Both the position numbers and the translations under genes were made by a program. A DNA stretch of 59,171 nucleotides from a virus. The stretch is from the IMG/VR virus record IMGVR_UViG_3300033183_000350, positions 1-59,171 of that record. One strand, written 5' to 3'. Positions 35,817 to 43,738 of this stretch are shown here, piece after piece. Below the pieces are notes generated by a model. It did no database searches. It saw only the letters and a program-made list of their open reading frames with translations, and was not told the origin of the DNA. The number at the start of each line of letters is the position of its first letter. The first letter of the stretch is position 1.

Positions 35817-36554
35817 ATGTATGACAAGATCGCTTATCTAAGATTAAGGATTGCTCGTTTAGAACGACTCGCAGATTTAAGGCCAGGTCTTGGCACAAAA
35901 GACCCTTGCTACATTATTCAGAGAGCAGTTAACAATGGAGCAGACATCCCAAAAGCCCGATATGTTAAAGAGGTGTTGGAGGATCTTGAAATCGTCACAT
36001 ACGGAGAGTCTGGCCGTAGTGGGTTAGAAGACATTCCTAGTAGCGAAAAGAATGATTGGTATGGGGCTACTTACCCTCGCAGATTGAAGGAAAGAGTTGA
36101 GGGCGAGGAGATTGCATATGGAAAAGGTGGGAAGAAAAAGTTGCCAGTCAACATTCCACATCTCACTTATTCTCAACACGCTCAGTTTAGGATGGATCTG
36201 AGAGGGGTCACTACGAAACAAGTAGAAGCTGTTGTGAAGCACTGGCACACACAGAATGCAATGGTACGAGAGGGTATACGAGATTATGACCGACTAAAAG
36301 AAATCGCCATGACAAATAAAGAGGAGCATGATTCAATCCGAGAGAACTTGGACTATCTTGAAAGGATTCTGTCTCCTGATGAGTTCAGAAAGCAGAAGGC
36401 TGATATGAAAAGGTACAATAGGAGTATGGAGATCAACCATAAATATATGGGTGTCTTTGTAGGGTTTGTGCCTCAGAGAGATGGAAGTATAGACATCAAG
36501 ACCGTCTTTAATCTTAAGAAAGACGATGAGCCTTACGGAAACTATGGTTGCTAA
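35817..36554 (+). CDS. Tagged protein with DUF4258-like domain
   Basis: 245 aa. The N-terminus (YLRLRIARLERLADLRPG) resembles the tag of 8847 and 12552 but is degenerate. Residues 120-150 (PHLTYSQHAQFRMDLRGVTT, KQVEAVVKH) match DUF4258, a RelE/BECR-like fold, followed by a long helix and strands (MGVFVGFVPQRDGSIDIKTV). DUF4258 proteins are often toxin-like RNases or of unknown role. Ribosome site GAAAGG. Confidence 0.65.
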   Translation: MYDKIAYLRLRIARLERLADLRPGLGTKDPCYIIQRAVNNGADIPKARYVKEVLEDLEIVTYGESGRSGLEDIPSSEKNDWYGATYPRRLKERVEGEEIAYGKGGKKKLPVNIPHLTYSQHAQFRMDLRGVTTKQVEAVVKHWHTQNAMVREGIRDYDRLKEIAMTNKEEHDSIRENLDYLERILSPDEFRKQKADMKRYNRSMEINHKYMGVFVGFVPQRDGSIDIKTVFNLKKDDEPYGNYGC

Positions 36555-36559
36555 GATTT

Positions 36560-36886
36560 CTACTCCGAGAGTTTCATCTTTTGGAAGAACTTTCGAGACT
36601 CCTCTAAGAAGCACGAGATAAGCTCTTTGTTCGTGATTTTGCTATCGTAGATATAGCTATCTGACTTGTACTTGTACTCAAAAAAGATGGTGTTGTCTTT
36701 TGATGAGAGCTGAACGCTGAACAGATCATCTTGTGTATGCGTCCAGACACCATCTCTATGAGATGCCTGGAAGCCACATTCTACTACGAGGATTTTGAAG
36801 ATGGAGTCTTTGTTAAAGTCCTCTGTCTGTGATGTGGTGAGATCGGGGCTAACAACCCTCACTCCGTTTTGTTTAACTGTCAGCAT
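36560..36886 (-). CDS. GF/W small-protein family member
   Basis: About 108 aa from the ATG at 36886 (GGGGGTG upstream), inside the end of the HTH gene. The N-terminus LTVKQNGVRVVSP aligns with the gene at 57170 (LTVKDNGIRVANP), followed by VVECGF, W.HTQDD and a final helix. Function unknown. Confidence 0.7.
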   Translation of the reverse strand: MLTVKQNGVRVVSPDLTTSQTEDFNKDSIFKILVVECGFQASHRDGVWTHTQDDLFSVQLSSKDNTIFFEYKYKSDSYIYDSKITNKELISCFLEESRKFFQKMKLSE

Positions 36887-37676
36887 TGGTTTCACCCCCC
36901 ATCTTGAGGTGACCTGTGACAAGATCAATCGCACGGCGGAAGTCATACGCTTGATCCCGCGAAATCTTGACGCTAAAGAGTAGGTCAAGGACTTGACCCT
37001 TCCATGCTAGGGGGTTGTCGCTTGTGAAGTTTACGAAGAGTCTTTGGACTTCTCTTATATGACTCACAGGAGTCAAATCATCCCCTTTGATTGACATATA
37101 AGCATCCATCAATCGGACGACATACCTTGAGCTGATAGGTGAAGCGACCTTTTCTGATACGCCTTGCTCATCTAAGATTTGCTTGAGGATATTTGAGGTA
37201 TGGTCTGTGCAGTTGAGCTTACGGCCAGACTGATAGTAAGCGTTGACTGCCTCGACCTTTTCTTCGTCCGAGATCTTGTCGATCTTACGAGTGTGCTCTT
37301 TACGAGACTTGGTGTGTTGTTTGCGGGAAGCCTTTAGGGAGTCATTCTGCTTCATGTCAGATGTAGGCAAGCTATCCTCGCCCATAAGAAACTTACTCCA
37401 CCTTACATTTATAGTGGTGGGGCTGACTCCATACTTCATTGCTAGATTATGTACTCCATCTGGTTCATTTCGGGCTTGTTCGACCTCCTCGATAGGGATT
37501 GGTACTGATAGGTGCTTGTAATTTGCACCTGTGATCTTCGGTGTGGCTTTCCTTAAAGTCTTTACGACCACGACTGGATGCTCGTTGTACCGAGTAGCGA
37601 TCTGTTCTGGAGTCTTCCCTTCTTGCATGAGCTTGTGCCACTCGACCCTCATTTCTGGCTTTGCTTTCATGCTCAT
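36873..37676 (-). CDS. Putative DNA-binding protein with two HTH motifs
   Basis: 267 aa. Two Hin/Trp-repressor-like helix-turn-helix units: WHKLMQEGKTPEQIATRYNE near residue 13, and VHNLAMKYGVSPTTINVRWS near 75. A basic linker (KASRKQHTKSRKEHTRKIDK) and a helical C-terminus follow. It lies directly upstream of a GF/W gene and downstream of a 72-aa basic gene. A transcription or replication regulator is likely; a candidate reader of the promoter motifs, without direct evidence. Confidence 0.7.
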   Translation of the reverse strand: MSMKAKPEMRVEWHKLMQEGKTPEQIATRYNEHPVVVVKTLRKATPKITGANYKHLSVPIPIEEVEQARNEPDGVHNLAMKYGVSPTTINVRWSKFLMGEDSLPTSDMKQNDSLKASRKQHTKSRKEHTRKIDKISDEEKVEAVNAYYQSGRKLNCTDHTSNILKQILDEQGVSEKVASPISSRYVVRLMDAYMSIKGDDLTPVSHIREVQRLFVNFTSDNPLAWKGQVLDLLFSVKISRDQAYDFRRAIDLVTGHLKMGGETNADS

Positions 37677-37677
37677 G

Positions 37678-37896
37678 TTAGCCCCACTTGCTCACGAGGT
37701 TGTTGACCTCTTTCTCGTACTCTTTGAGGGTGTACTTTTTGTGGACACCGAAGTCTCTTGCGAGCTTCATCCACTCGTTGTTGAAAGCCACTGGATCTTT
37801 GCCCTCGGACATGACCTTGTAGAAGGTGCTCCTCACCCTCTCGTTGATGGCGAGAAGCTGTGCCTTCTTGCTTACCTTGTTCTTGATCTTCTTCAT
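37678..37896 (-). CDS. Small basic helical protein
   Basis: 72 aa (MKKIKNKVSKKAQLLAINER; NEWMKLARDFGVHKKYTLKE), Lys-rich. The next gene begins 1 nt after its stop, so the pair is probably co-translated. AAGGAGAACTCACC before the start and a perfect GTAACCCC cassette upstream. Confidence 0.7.
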   Translation of the reverse strand: MKKIKNKVSKKAQLLAINERVRSTFYKVMSEGKDPVAFNNEWMKLARDFGVHKKYTLKEYEKEVNNLVSKWG

Positions 37897-37951
37897 GGTG
37901 AGTTCTCCTTAGTGGGAGTTAGTTGGGGGGGGGGTTGGTCATCAACCCCTT

Positions 37952-37977
37952 ACACTAGGACATAGATAAGGGGTTAC
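37952..37977 (-). promoter_or_regulatory. GTAACCCC-type promoter with 5' stem-loop
   Basis: GTAACCCCTTATCTAT, GTCC, TAGTGT on the minus strand; perfect 7-bp stem GGGGTTG/CAACCCC with a 5-nt loop at 37949-37931. Serves the 37896-36560 operon. Confidence 0.75.
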
Positions 37978-38390
37978 GACCTCTTAAACTTGACTTGGTA
38001 GGTCTGCATCGTTTCGAGGTTAGGTACAGCGTAGAACGCTTCCTTGACCTCTTCGGGAGCATCCCGAAACTCGCTCCACCGGATCGTGTAGCTGTGTGCG
38101 ATGTATTGGTCGAAGAGATCCTCACCGATAGCGTCCTCGATGTCGTTGATGTCAACCGACTCTAGCTTGGGAGTCGGGGGTTGCTTCTCCACCCTTGTCG
38201 TGTACTTACCTGATGCAGACTCGATGATGAGATCTTGGTCATCAGCCATTTCGATCAGCTCGGACTTGAAGCTCTTAAGAGACTTGTTGAGCCTGTTCTG
38301 TGCCTCCCACAGTCGAGAGGCGGCTTCGGTTCGCTGATTGATGTTGAGGGTGGTGTCATTCATTTGGTTCATAAGTGCGTTGAAGTTCAT
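37974..38390 (-). CDS. Hypothetical protein
   Basis: 138 aa. N-terminal helical half (NQRTEAASRLWEAQNRLNKS; LKSFKSELIEMA), then a strand region (LIIESASGKYTTRVEKQ) and an acidic DIEDAIGEDLF segment. GGAGAATAAAGAA precedes the ATG. Possibly a host-nuclease or protease inhibitor given its small acidic character, but nothing specific is visible. Confidence 0.65.
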   Translation of the reverse strand: MNFNALMNQMNDTTLNINQRTEAASRLWEAQNRLNKSLKSFKSELIEMADDQDLIIESASGKYTTRVEKQPPTPKLESVDINDIEDAIGEDLFDQYIAHSYTIRWSEFRDAPEEVKEAFYAVPNLETMQTYQVKFKRS

Positions 38391-38420
38391 TTCTTTATTC
38401 TCCGTTTGTGAAGTGTGGTT

Positions 38421-39062
38421 TTAGTTGGTGAGGTTAAGTTCGGTTAGGATGTGTGTGGTAGTTTCTCCGTTAAGGCTTTCCCATCGGACTCCCACTTGGT
38501 GAAAGCCATGACCCTCTAGGTTTGGGTTCTTTTGAGCTCCAGAGATAAGGAAGCCTTTCATGCTTGGGTCTGATTTGAGGGACACCTCTTTGCCTGTCGT
38601 AAAGTGAGGTGCAAGAGCTTCACAGACTCGATAAGTCTCATTTAAGATGTCTCTCTCTCCTGGCTTCGGCAACCGAACCTTAGTTGCAGAGTCTCGAACC
38701 ATACAGGACTTGTGGGTCAAGACATCATAGACGAAGAGTGCTTTACCCGACCCTTGCATTGGCTCTTTGGCGTGAAGGATAAACCCTTCGATACCTCGCT
38801 TGTCTTTGCTTCCCTTAGTGACCTTTACAGGAGTGTTGATAGCGAGACAGTCATACATCATATCCATCTCGGACTTGAGAGCCTTCTCAAAAGCTCTGAC
38901 TTGAGACTTAACCAAGTCGCCATTAACTAGCTCTTGGATAAGGTCGGAGTCATGCCCCTCATAAGGATGGTCTGACTTGTACACCCCTTGAGGTAGAGGT
39001 TGACCTTTTAGTGCGAGGTGTACGCTCTTAGCGTACTCTAAGACTTGTTCTGTTGTGTTCAT
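38421..39062 (-). CDS. Hypothetical protein
   Basis: 213 aa. A helical N-terminus (EQVLEYAKSVHLALKGQPLP) is followed by a KOW-like strand motif (NTPVKVTKGSKDKRGIEGFI) and a GFHQVGVRWESLNGETTTHI end. KOW-like segments bind RNA or protein in other families. Strong ribosome site (AAAGGAGAACAA). Confidence 0.65.
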   Translation of the reverse strand: MNTTEQVLEYAKSVHLALKGQPLPQGVYKSDHPYEGHDSDLIQELVNGDLVKSQVRAFEKALKSEMDMMYDCLAINTPVKVTKGSKDKRGIEGFILHAKEPMQGSGKALFVYDVLTHKSCMVRDSATKVRLPKPGERDILNETYRVCEALAPHFTTGKEVSLKSDPSMKGFLISGAQKNPNLEGHGFHQVGVRWESLNGETTTHILTELNLTN

Positions 39063-39087
39063 GTTTGTTCTCCTTTACGAGAGTAAG

Positions 39088-39858
39088 TTAGATATTGTTC
39101 ATTGCTTTGTAGGCATCACCGATAACCTTTTTCACCATGCCCCATGAGGGGATATGATAGGCTACCTCACCTTTAAGGATCGGCTCACCCGATACGACAC
39201 AAGAGGTGTCAGCTAGAGCCTCTATTTCGGTTGTGTCATGGAGTTTGGCTGACTTGGGTACTTTGACCTTACTTAAGTTGTATCCAGCTTTAGAGGCGAT
39301 CTCTAGGGCTTCATTCCTTGCCTCTCTTGCTTCCCTTTTGGCTTGTTGGGCTTCACCCTTAGTCTCACAGCATTGAGCTAAGAGAGGACAGCCTTGACAT
39401 ACAGGGTCAGATTGAACCACCTTGCCGAAGCATGGAGTGGTAGCGACAAGTCGGATGAGAGTCTCCTCACAGGTGAGGTCATACAGACTTGGTGCGTTTG
39501 TGTTTACCTCGATCTCACCGAACAGATCATCTTCGAGCATCATCATCTCCATTGTGGTTTGTGTAGGTTGAGAAGCAACAGGTGCTTCTGCTTCTGCTTC
39601 GCAAACCACAGTACCATTCCATCTCCACTCCCAACCTTGGGTGGTCATCTCCCCTGTAGCCTTGAGCGTCTTGACTGCTTGGCTACAGAGGTTATCGAAC
39701 TTGGGCTGGCCCGATGGGTAGTAGCCAAAGTCAGCGTGGGTCATACCCATGTGAGTGAGGATTGCTTGTCGAGCTTCTTGGAGTCGGCTCGGCAAGATGC
39801 TAGGGAAGATCTCCCTCATAGAGTTGAGGATCAGAGTTTTTTGTTCTTGGGTTGTCAT
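39088..39858 (-). CDS. Cys-cluster protein with DLFGE motif
   Basis: About 256 aa from the ATG at 39858 (AAAGGAGACAAATCT upstream). A helical N-terminal domain (TLILNSMREIFPSILPSRLQ; VKTLKATGEMTTQGWEWRW), an acidic EDDLFGEIEV motif near 125, then CFGKVVQSDPVCQGCPLLAQC, a cysteine cluster like those that hold Fe-S clusters, and a KOW-poor C-terminal domain. Organisation parallels the 404-aa protein at 31980. Unrecognised family. Confidence 0.65.
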   Translation of the reverse strand: MTTQEQKTLILNSMREIFPSILPSRLQEARQAILTHMGMTHADFGYYPSGQPKFDNLCSQAVKTLKATGEMTTQGWEWRWNGTVVCEAEAEAPVASQPTQTTMEMMMLEDDLFGEIEVNTNAPSLYDLTCEETLIRLVATTPCFGKVVQSDPVCQGCPLLAQCCETKGEAQQAKREAREARNEALEIASKAGYNLSKVKVPKSAKLHDTTEIEALADTSCVVSGEPILKGEVAYHIPSWGMVKKVIGDAYKAMNNI

Positions 39859-39902
39859 AGATTTGTCTCCTTTAGGAGTGAGTAAGTGAGCGATCTCACC
39901 TT

Positions 39903-39928
39903 TCAAGAGTTAATAGATAAGGGGTTAC
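39903..39928 (-). promoter_or_regulatory. GTAACCCC-type promoter with nearby stem-loop
   Basis: GTAACCCCTTATCTAT on the minus strand, then TAACTCTTGA in place of TAGTRT. A GTGAG/CTCAC stem with a 4-nt loop follows at 39899-39886. Serves the gene starting at 39858. Confidence 0.65.
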
Positions 39929-39952
39929 AGAGTGGTTGTCCACCTACCGACC

Positions 39953-41113
39953 TTAGAGGTCGATAGGGCAAACATCAGAGCTGGCTTGGCTTTGAGCGTC
40001 TACCACATCGGAGCGTAGGTAGGGGTCGATAGCACCCTCAAGAGCGTCTTGATTGTGCTTCTCGTTGAGATGCCCCTTGATGATCGCAAAGGATCGCTTG
40101 AGAGCCTTCTTAAAGTCGGTGATGCCTAAGTCCTCCATGACTGTAAGGCAAGCATGACCCCATTGCTTTGCTTGGCGTAGAGTGATCTCCATACCCATCG
40201 CTTGCTCCTCTGCTACCTTACGGATAGCTCGGTTGCAGTCCACCAAGAGCTTCACTTGGTCTTGATCAAACTGAGGAAACTCAGCCTGTACGACCATACG
40301 CTCAAACTTAGGTGTAGGAGGTGGAGCGTAGATACCGACACAGCGAGACAGGAGGCTTGAGTCTTTCATTTGGGTGATGTTCCCTCGACCACCATCCCCA
40401 TCTGCACCACTATTGCTCGTAAAGTAGAAGCGAGTGTTAGGCAAGATCTCAAACATCTCACCTGTGATTGGGTTGGTCAGCTTCTCTTTGCCTAGCTCAA
40501 GAGCTTGGCGGAGGATCTCAAGCTGGTCGGGTGTAGCTCTGTCGTAGTCAGAGAAGAGGATGACTGCGGGTACTGTGATTGTAAGCATACCCTTGTCATT
40601 GACAACAGTATAGCCGACTTTCTCCATGCCCTTGATTGCGTCTTGAAGCTGTTGCTCGGTTGCCCCTGTAAAGTCTCGCTTGCACGACACCCCACGACAA
40701 GCCTTGAGCAGATCACCCTCGACCTCTTTAGTCATTGTGCCACCTTTGCCATCACCTACGAGCGTGGTTCGGTAGATCCAGTCCACAGGATTTGTGCCTT
40801 GCTTAAAGGCAAAGCGAGCGAGAGGCAGATTGAAAGCGTGGCAAAACGCCTCGATTAAGATGTCCTTACCTGTACCAGCAGGCCCCGACACGATGAGGTG
40901 GTTGATTTTCAAGAAGAGAGTGCCATCTTGCATCCACCCCTCGCTCGTGTCCTCGACATAGTTGTCGGGACGCTTTGCAGGGTCGAAGCCAGCGTTGATG
41001 ATCTCTAACGCTGTGAGTGGCGACATTGTTCTACGCACACCACAGAAGTAGTTGTAGGCGAGGGTATACAGTTCGGGTCGCTGACGATTTTTTTTCATGT
41101 TCATATCGACCAT
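39953..41113 (-). CDS. MoxR/CobS-like AAA+ ATPase
   Basis: 386 aa. Walker A GPAGTGKDILIEAF near residue 78, a Walker B-like VILFSDYDRATPDQLEILRQ (the usual DE is D-Y-D), and sensor 1 in NTRFYFTSNSG. The order and spacing match CobS and MoxR ATPases, which work with VWA-domain partners. Two plus-strand genes next door encode those partners (41659, 42862). Such CobS/CobT-like pairs occur in big phages, where their role is unknown; remodelling of a protein or metal-insertion machine is an inference. Start has AAGGAGAACCCTT. Confidence 0.8.
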   Translation of the reverse strand: MVDMNMKKNRQRPELYTLAYNYFCGVRRTMSPLTALEIINAGFDPAKRPDNYVEDTSEGWMQDGTLFLKINHLIVSGPAGTGKDILIEAFCHAFNLPLARFAFKQGTNPVDWIYRTTLVGDGKGGTMTKEVEGDLLKACRGVSCKRDFTGATEQQLQDAIKGMEKVGYTVVNDKGMLTITVPAVILFSDYDRATPDQLEILRQALELGKEKLTNPITGEMFEILPNTRFYFTSNSGADGDGGRGNITQMKDSSLLSRCVGIYAPPPTPKFERMVVQAEFPQFDQDQVKLLVDCNRAIRKVAEEQAMGMEITLRQAKQWGHACLTVMEDLGITDFKKALKRSFAIIKGHLNEKHNQDALEGAIDPYLRSDVVDAQSQASSDVCPIDL

Positions 41114-41146
41114 AAGGGTTCTCCTTGTCGAAGTAGGTTGCGTTGA

Positions 41147-41172
41147 TGTAGTTCACATAAATAAGGGGTTAC
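41147..41172 (-). promoter_or_regulatory. GTAACCCC-type promoter (variant)
   Basis: GTAACCCCTTATTTAT on the minus strand then GTGAACTACA; closest promoter to the AAA+ ATPase start at 41113. A GGGCG/CGCCC hairpin lies just upstream at 41178-41190. Confidence 0.6.
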
Positions 41173-41227
41173 AGGTTGGGCGAGTCGCCCGATTAGGTTA
41201 TACAATCTCGTGAGAAAATGTTCCCTC

Positions 41228-41253
41228 ACACCATGATATAAATAAGGGGTTAC
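41228..41253 (-). promoter_or_regulatory. GTAACCCC-type promoter with stem-loop
   Basis: GTAACCCCTTATTTAT, ATCA, TGGTGT on the minus strand; GTGAG/CTCAC stem at 41229-41210. Second of two tandem promoters for the ATPase. Confidence 0.65.
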
Positions 41254-41271
41254 AGCTCATCGAAAAAAGTT

Positions 41272-41313
41272 TTTTGTCCGATAGTGGTCAGCTCGTCCGT
41301 TATATGTGTGAAC
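41272..41313 (+). promoter_or_regulatory. Class C promoter-like element (TTTTGTCCGATAGTGGTCAG)
   Basis: A 20-bp block identical to one at 45665 followed by TTATATGTGTGAAC, where the other has TTATAGGTGAAC. An A/T-rich stretch precedes both. TTGTCC and TTATAT at sigma70-like spacing suggest a host-type promoter. Confidence 0.5.
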
Positions 41314-41319
41314 CGAATT

Positions 41320-41345
41320 GTAACCCCTTATCTATACCATCACAT
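41320..41345 (+). promoter_or_regulatory. GTAACCCC-type promoter (variant, no stem-loop)
   Basis: GTAACCCCTTATCTAT then ACCATCACAT; 30 nt before the AUC start at 41375. Divergent from the minus copies at 41147 and 41228. Confidence 0.6.
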
Positions 41346-41374
41346 CAACCACCCACTCCAACAGGAGAACGCTT

Positions 41375-41569
41375 ATCAAATACCAAGTCATACTGAACAA
41401 CACCCAAGTCCTCTCAACACATAAAAATCGCAAGCTCGCTGAGAATGCACTCAGACGATGGATGAAGAAGCATGATGAGGAGCGTCAAGCCCACAACCGA
41501 ATGATCAGTTGGGTTGACCCAAAGCTCGTTCGCAATGTGAGTGGGGTCTACCACATCCGAGCAGTGTAA
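41375..41569 (+). CDS. 64-aa protein with apparent AUC start
   Basis: Frame opens right after the cassette AGGAGAACGCTT, where other genes (47436, 51738) have ATG but here the codon is ATC. The product (IKYQVILNNTQVLSTHKNRK, then LRRWMKKHDEERQAHN) is basic and ends VYHIRAV. Its stop TAA is supplied by the next GTAACCCC motif. AUC starts are rare, so either it is weakly translated, a recent ATG-to-ATC mutation, or the true start is the internal ATG giving 36 aa. Confidence 0.55.
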   Translation: MKYQVILNNTQVLSTHKNRKLAENALRRWMKKHDEERQAHNRMISWVDPKLVRNVSGVYHIRAV

Positions 41570-41591
41570 CCCCTTATCTGTAGACTAGTGT
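41566..41591 (+). promoter_or_regulatory. GTAACCCC-type promoter with stem-loop
   Basis: GTAACCCCTTATCTGT, AGAC, TAGTGT; GAGG/CCTC stem at 41593-41609. Overlaps the stop of the preceding small gene. Confidence 0.7.
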
Positions 41592-41612
41592 CGAGGGCAA
41601 CTGTTCCTCACT

Positions 41613-41622
41613 TTCATATAAT
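41613..41622 (+). promoter_or_regulatory. CATATAAC-class promoter box
   Basis: TTCATATAAT, 36 nt before the ATG at 41659. Confidence 0.4.
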
Positions 41623-41658
41623 ACACGAACACCCACTCACTCACCAAAGGAGATCCTT

Positions 41659-42804
41659 ATGGTACTACCACCAAACCATGACCCTACACAATACGCAAAG
41701 CGTGATCCCTTGAGCTTCGCTAAGGGTGCGTTTGAAGCGTTGACCTTAATGCTCAAGGACATCAAGGTCGTCCGACAGGGCGGCACTTTTGCAATCGCAT
41801 CAGCCTTTCCTTGGCTCGTCTTTGGGCGAGCTATCCAAGACACAAGAGCGTCTGACTACCACTCGAAAAACGAGTGGCTCAAAGCCATCTACAGGGACGC
41901 TCAGTACAAGTTTCAGTCATCACCCGATACTGCTACTCTGTTTCTTCCAGCTCCATCAGCGGCAGGTGTGACGACAATCAACGCTAGTGCTGGTGTTGGT
42001 GGAGGTGTGCATGAAGCAGGTCATGCGATCTGCGACTGTGCGAACGGACGCTTCCCGACTTATGAGCAGTTTCGAGCTAAGGTCGGCCGCCACTTGGATA
42101 TGACTATCCCCTACCACGAGTCAAACTTCCCCAAGTGGGTAAATGTGACTGCTGACATGAGGCTTGAGCCAGGAATGGCTTTGGCTTATCCAGAGGTCGA
42201 GCATCGCTTCCATGCAATCCAAACTTGGTGTCATGGTCTTGAGGCAGAGGGTCGAGGTCAGGAAGTACCTAGCGACTTTCTCATGGCTCTTAGAGATGCT
42301 GGTAAGGGTTGGGTGTCTGACGAGTCAAAGGCTGTCTATGCAGAGTATCAGCAAGACGCTAGAGACTTGGTTGACTACCTCCGACCAATCTGGTCAGAGC
42401 TAAAGCCTCGCAATACAGATTGGGCTGACTCGGCTCACCTCCCTGTCTATGTCGCTGTGGAGATCATCAACGCCTTACATAAGATCTTAAAAGAGCCTCC
42501 CCCTCCCCCTAAGCCAAGGGGGGGCAAGGGCAAGGGCAAGGGTGATCCTCAAGATAAAGGTAAGGGAGATGGGAAAGGTGATCCTCAAGATCAGCAAGAC
42601 CCACAAGATCAACAAGACACGCAACAGTCAGCAGGCAAGTCTCCAATGAGCCTTGAGGACATCAAGCGTCTGCTCGATGGGGAGGGTAAAGCACTTGATC
42701 CGAACAGTGCGATGAAGCAAGAGGTCGAAAAGAACAAGAGGTATCTTGACCACGAGCTGTACATCCCTAACGGAGCAAAGCCAATCTATCGGAAGCTCCT
42801 CTAA
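41659..42804 (+). CDS. Zincin-like (HExxH) CobT/DUF2201-type protein
   Basis: 381 aa. Residues about 110-130 read AGVGGGVHEAGHAICDC, an HExxH motif that would bind zinc in metalloproteases, followed by MRLEPGMALAYPEVE that may supply a third ligand. Then a helical middle, a Pro/Gly/Lys/Gln-rich linker (PRGGKGKGKGDPQDKGKG, repeated DPQDQQ) and a C-terminal helical piece. Such linkers precede VWA domains in CobT and DUF2201 proteins, but here the VWA is a separate gene (42862). Strong ribosome site (AAAGGAGATCCTT). Confidence 0.7.
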   Translation: MVLPPNHDPTQYAKRDPLSFAKGAFEALTLMLKDIKVVRQGGTFAIASAFPWLVFGRAIQDTRASDYHSKNEWLKAIYRDAQYKFQSSPDTATLFLPAPSAAGVTTINASAGVGGGVHEAGHAICDCANGRFPTYEQFRAKVGRHLDMTIPYHESNFPKWVNVTADMRLEPGMALAYPEVEHRFHAIQTWCHGLEAEGRGQEVPSDFLMALRDAGKGWVSDESKAVYAEYQQDARDLVDYLRPIWSELKPRNTDWADSAHLPVYVAVEIINALHKILKEPPPPPKPRGGKGKGKGDPQDKGKGDGKGDPQDQQDPQDQQDTQQSAGKSPMSLEDIKRLLDGEGKALDPNSAMKQEVEKNKRYLDHELYIPNGAKPIYRKLL

Positions 42805-42819
42805 CAGATCGGGGCTGTT

Positions 42820-42845
42820 GTAACCCCTTACTTATCCTACTCTTG
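42820..42845 (+). promoter_or_regulatory. GTAACCCC-type promoter (variant)
   Basis: GTAACCCCTTACTTAT then CCTACTCTTG; no stem-loop, very short leader (16 nt to ATG). Upstream GGGG can pair with CCCC of the motif. Confidence 0.5.
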
Positions 42846-42861
42846 AAAGGAGACTTATATC

Positions 42862-43674
42862 ATGCCTAATAAGTACGACACACAAGTCTTGTCCTCGATC
42901 AATCGGGGAACAAATAAAGTGAGGCGAGCCTTAGAGGTCGCCAATCAAAAGGTCGGTCAAAACTTTATCGGTGCTCGCTTGAACACTCGAAGCTCGGCTC
43001 TCGTGAATACGCTTACTAGCGTTCGCACTGGTCAGATCAATCGTGATCGCTACCATAAGATGTACCAGAAGCCACAAGTGAGAGCGGCGTTCTCGTTCGC
43101 TATAGACGGTAGCGACTCGATGAACTACAACACAGGGTGTCCGAGTGGCACTTACTGGAAAGAGTGTATCAGTCTCATACATGGGCTTCATACAGCTTGC
43201 CAAGGGATCGGGGTTGACTCAACCTCTGCGTTGGTCATGTACACCTATGGTGATCGTGATGTGCCTATGGCAAGCTCTAGCTATAAGCCTGTGGCTAACA
43301 TGATCAAAGGTCTTGGTGATAAATGGCAACGAGATAATCCCGATAAGCTACGCAAGAAGCGTTGCAATGGAGGAACATCAATCATCTGTTATGCCGAGAC
43401 CGCACTAGACATGGTATCTCAATCTGACGCTACCCATAAGATCGCCTTCTTCCTTACCGATGGTGAGGACTATGAAAAGGCTTACCTAGAGAGCATGAGA
43501 CAGCAAGCTCAAGCTCAAGGCATCAAGCTAGTAGGGATCGGGCTAGGTGTGAGTGGTGATCGACTCCCTAATGGCATTAGTGGTGCTAATGCTCTTGAGA
43601 TCGCACCTCGAATGATGGATCACCTAGAGAAAATCATCAAGTCCTCAACAGGTGTAGAGGCAAACGACAAATAA
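42862..43674 (+). CDS. VWA-domain protein (CobT-like)
   Basis: 270 aa. Residues 75-85 contain AFSFAIDGSDSMNYN, a MIDAS DxSxS metal site; later NGGTSIICYAETALDMV and KIAFFLTDGEDYEKA complete the domain (the T and D ligands). The N-terminus (RRALEVANQKVGQNFIGARL, RGTNKVRR) may contact the zincin-like partner. With the AAA+ ATPase across the promoter region and the HExxH protein upstream, it forms a MoxR-VWA type trio. Confidence 0.8.
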   Translation: MPNKYDTQVLSSINRGTNKVRRALEVANQKVGQNFIGARLNTRSSALVNTLTSVRTGQINRDRYHKMYQKPQVRAAFSFAIDGSDSMNYNTGCPSGTYWKECISLIHGLHTACQGIGVDSTSALVMYTYGDRDVPMASSSYKPVANMIKGLGDKWQRDNPDKLRKKRCNGGTSIICYAETALDMVSQSDATHKIAFFLTDGEDYEKAYLESMRQQAQAQGIKLVGIGLGVSGDRLPNGISGANALEIAPRMMDHLEKIIKSSTGVEANDK

Positions 43675-43683
43675 TCATATAAC
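43674..43683 (+). promoter_or_regulatory. CATATAAC-class promoter box
   Basis: Exact ATCATATAAC, 55 nt before the ATG at 43739, overlapping the end of the VWA gene. Confidence 0.4.
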
Positions 43684-43738
43684 CCAAAGACCAACCAAAC
43701 CCAGCCCACATGGGCCTCAACACAGGAGAACAAAGCCA

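Noticed and set aside
39394-39885. 163-aa plus-strand frame opposite the Cys-cluster gene
   Set aside because: Low-complexity shadow sequence, no ribosome site; the minus-strand frame has good coding features.
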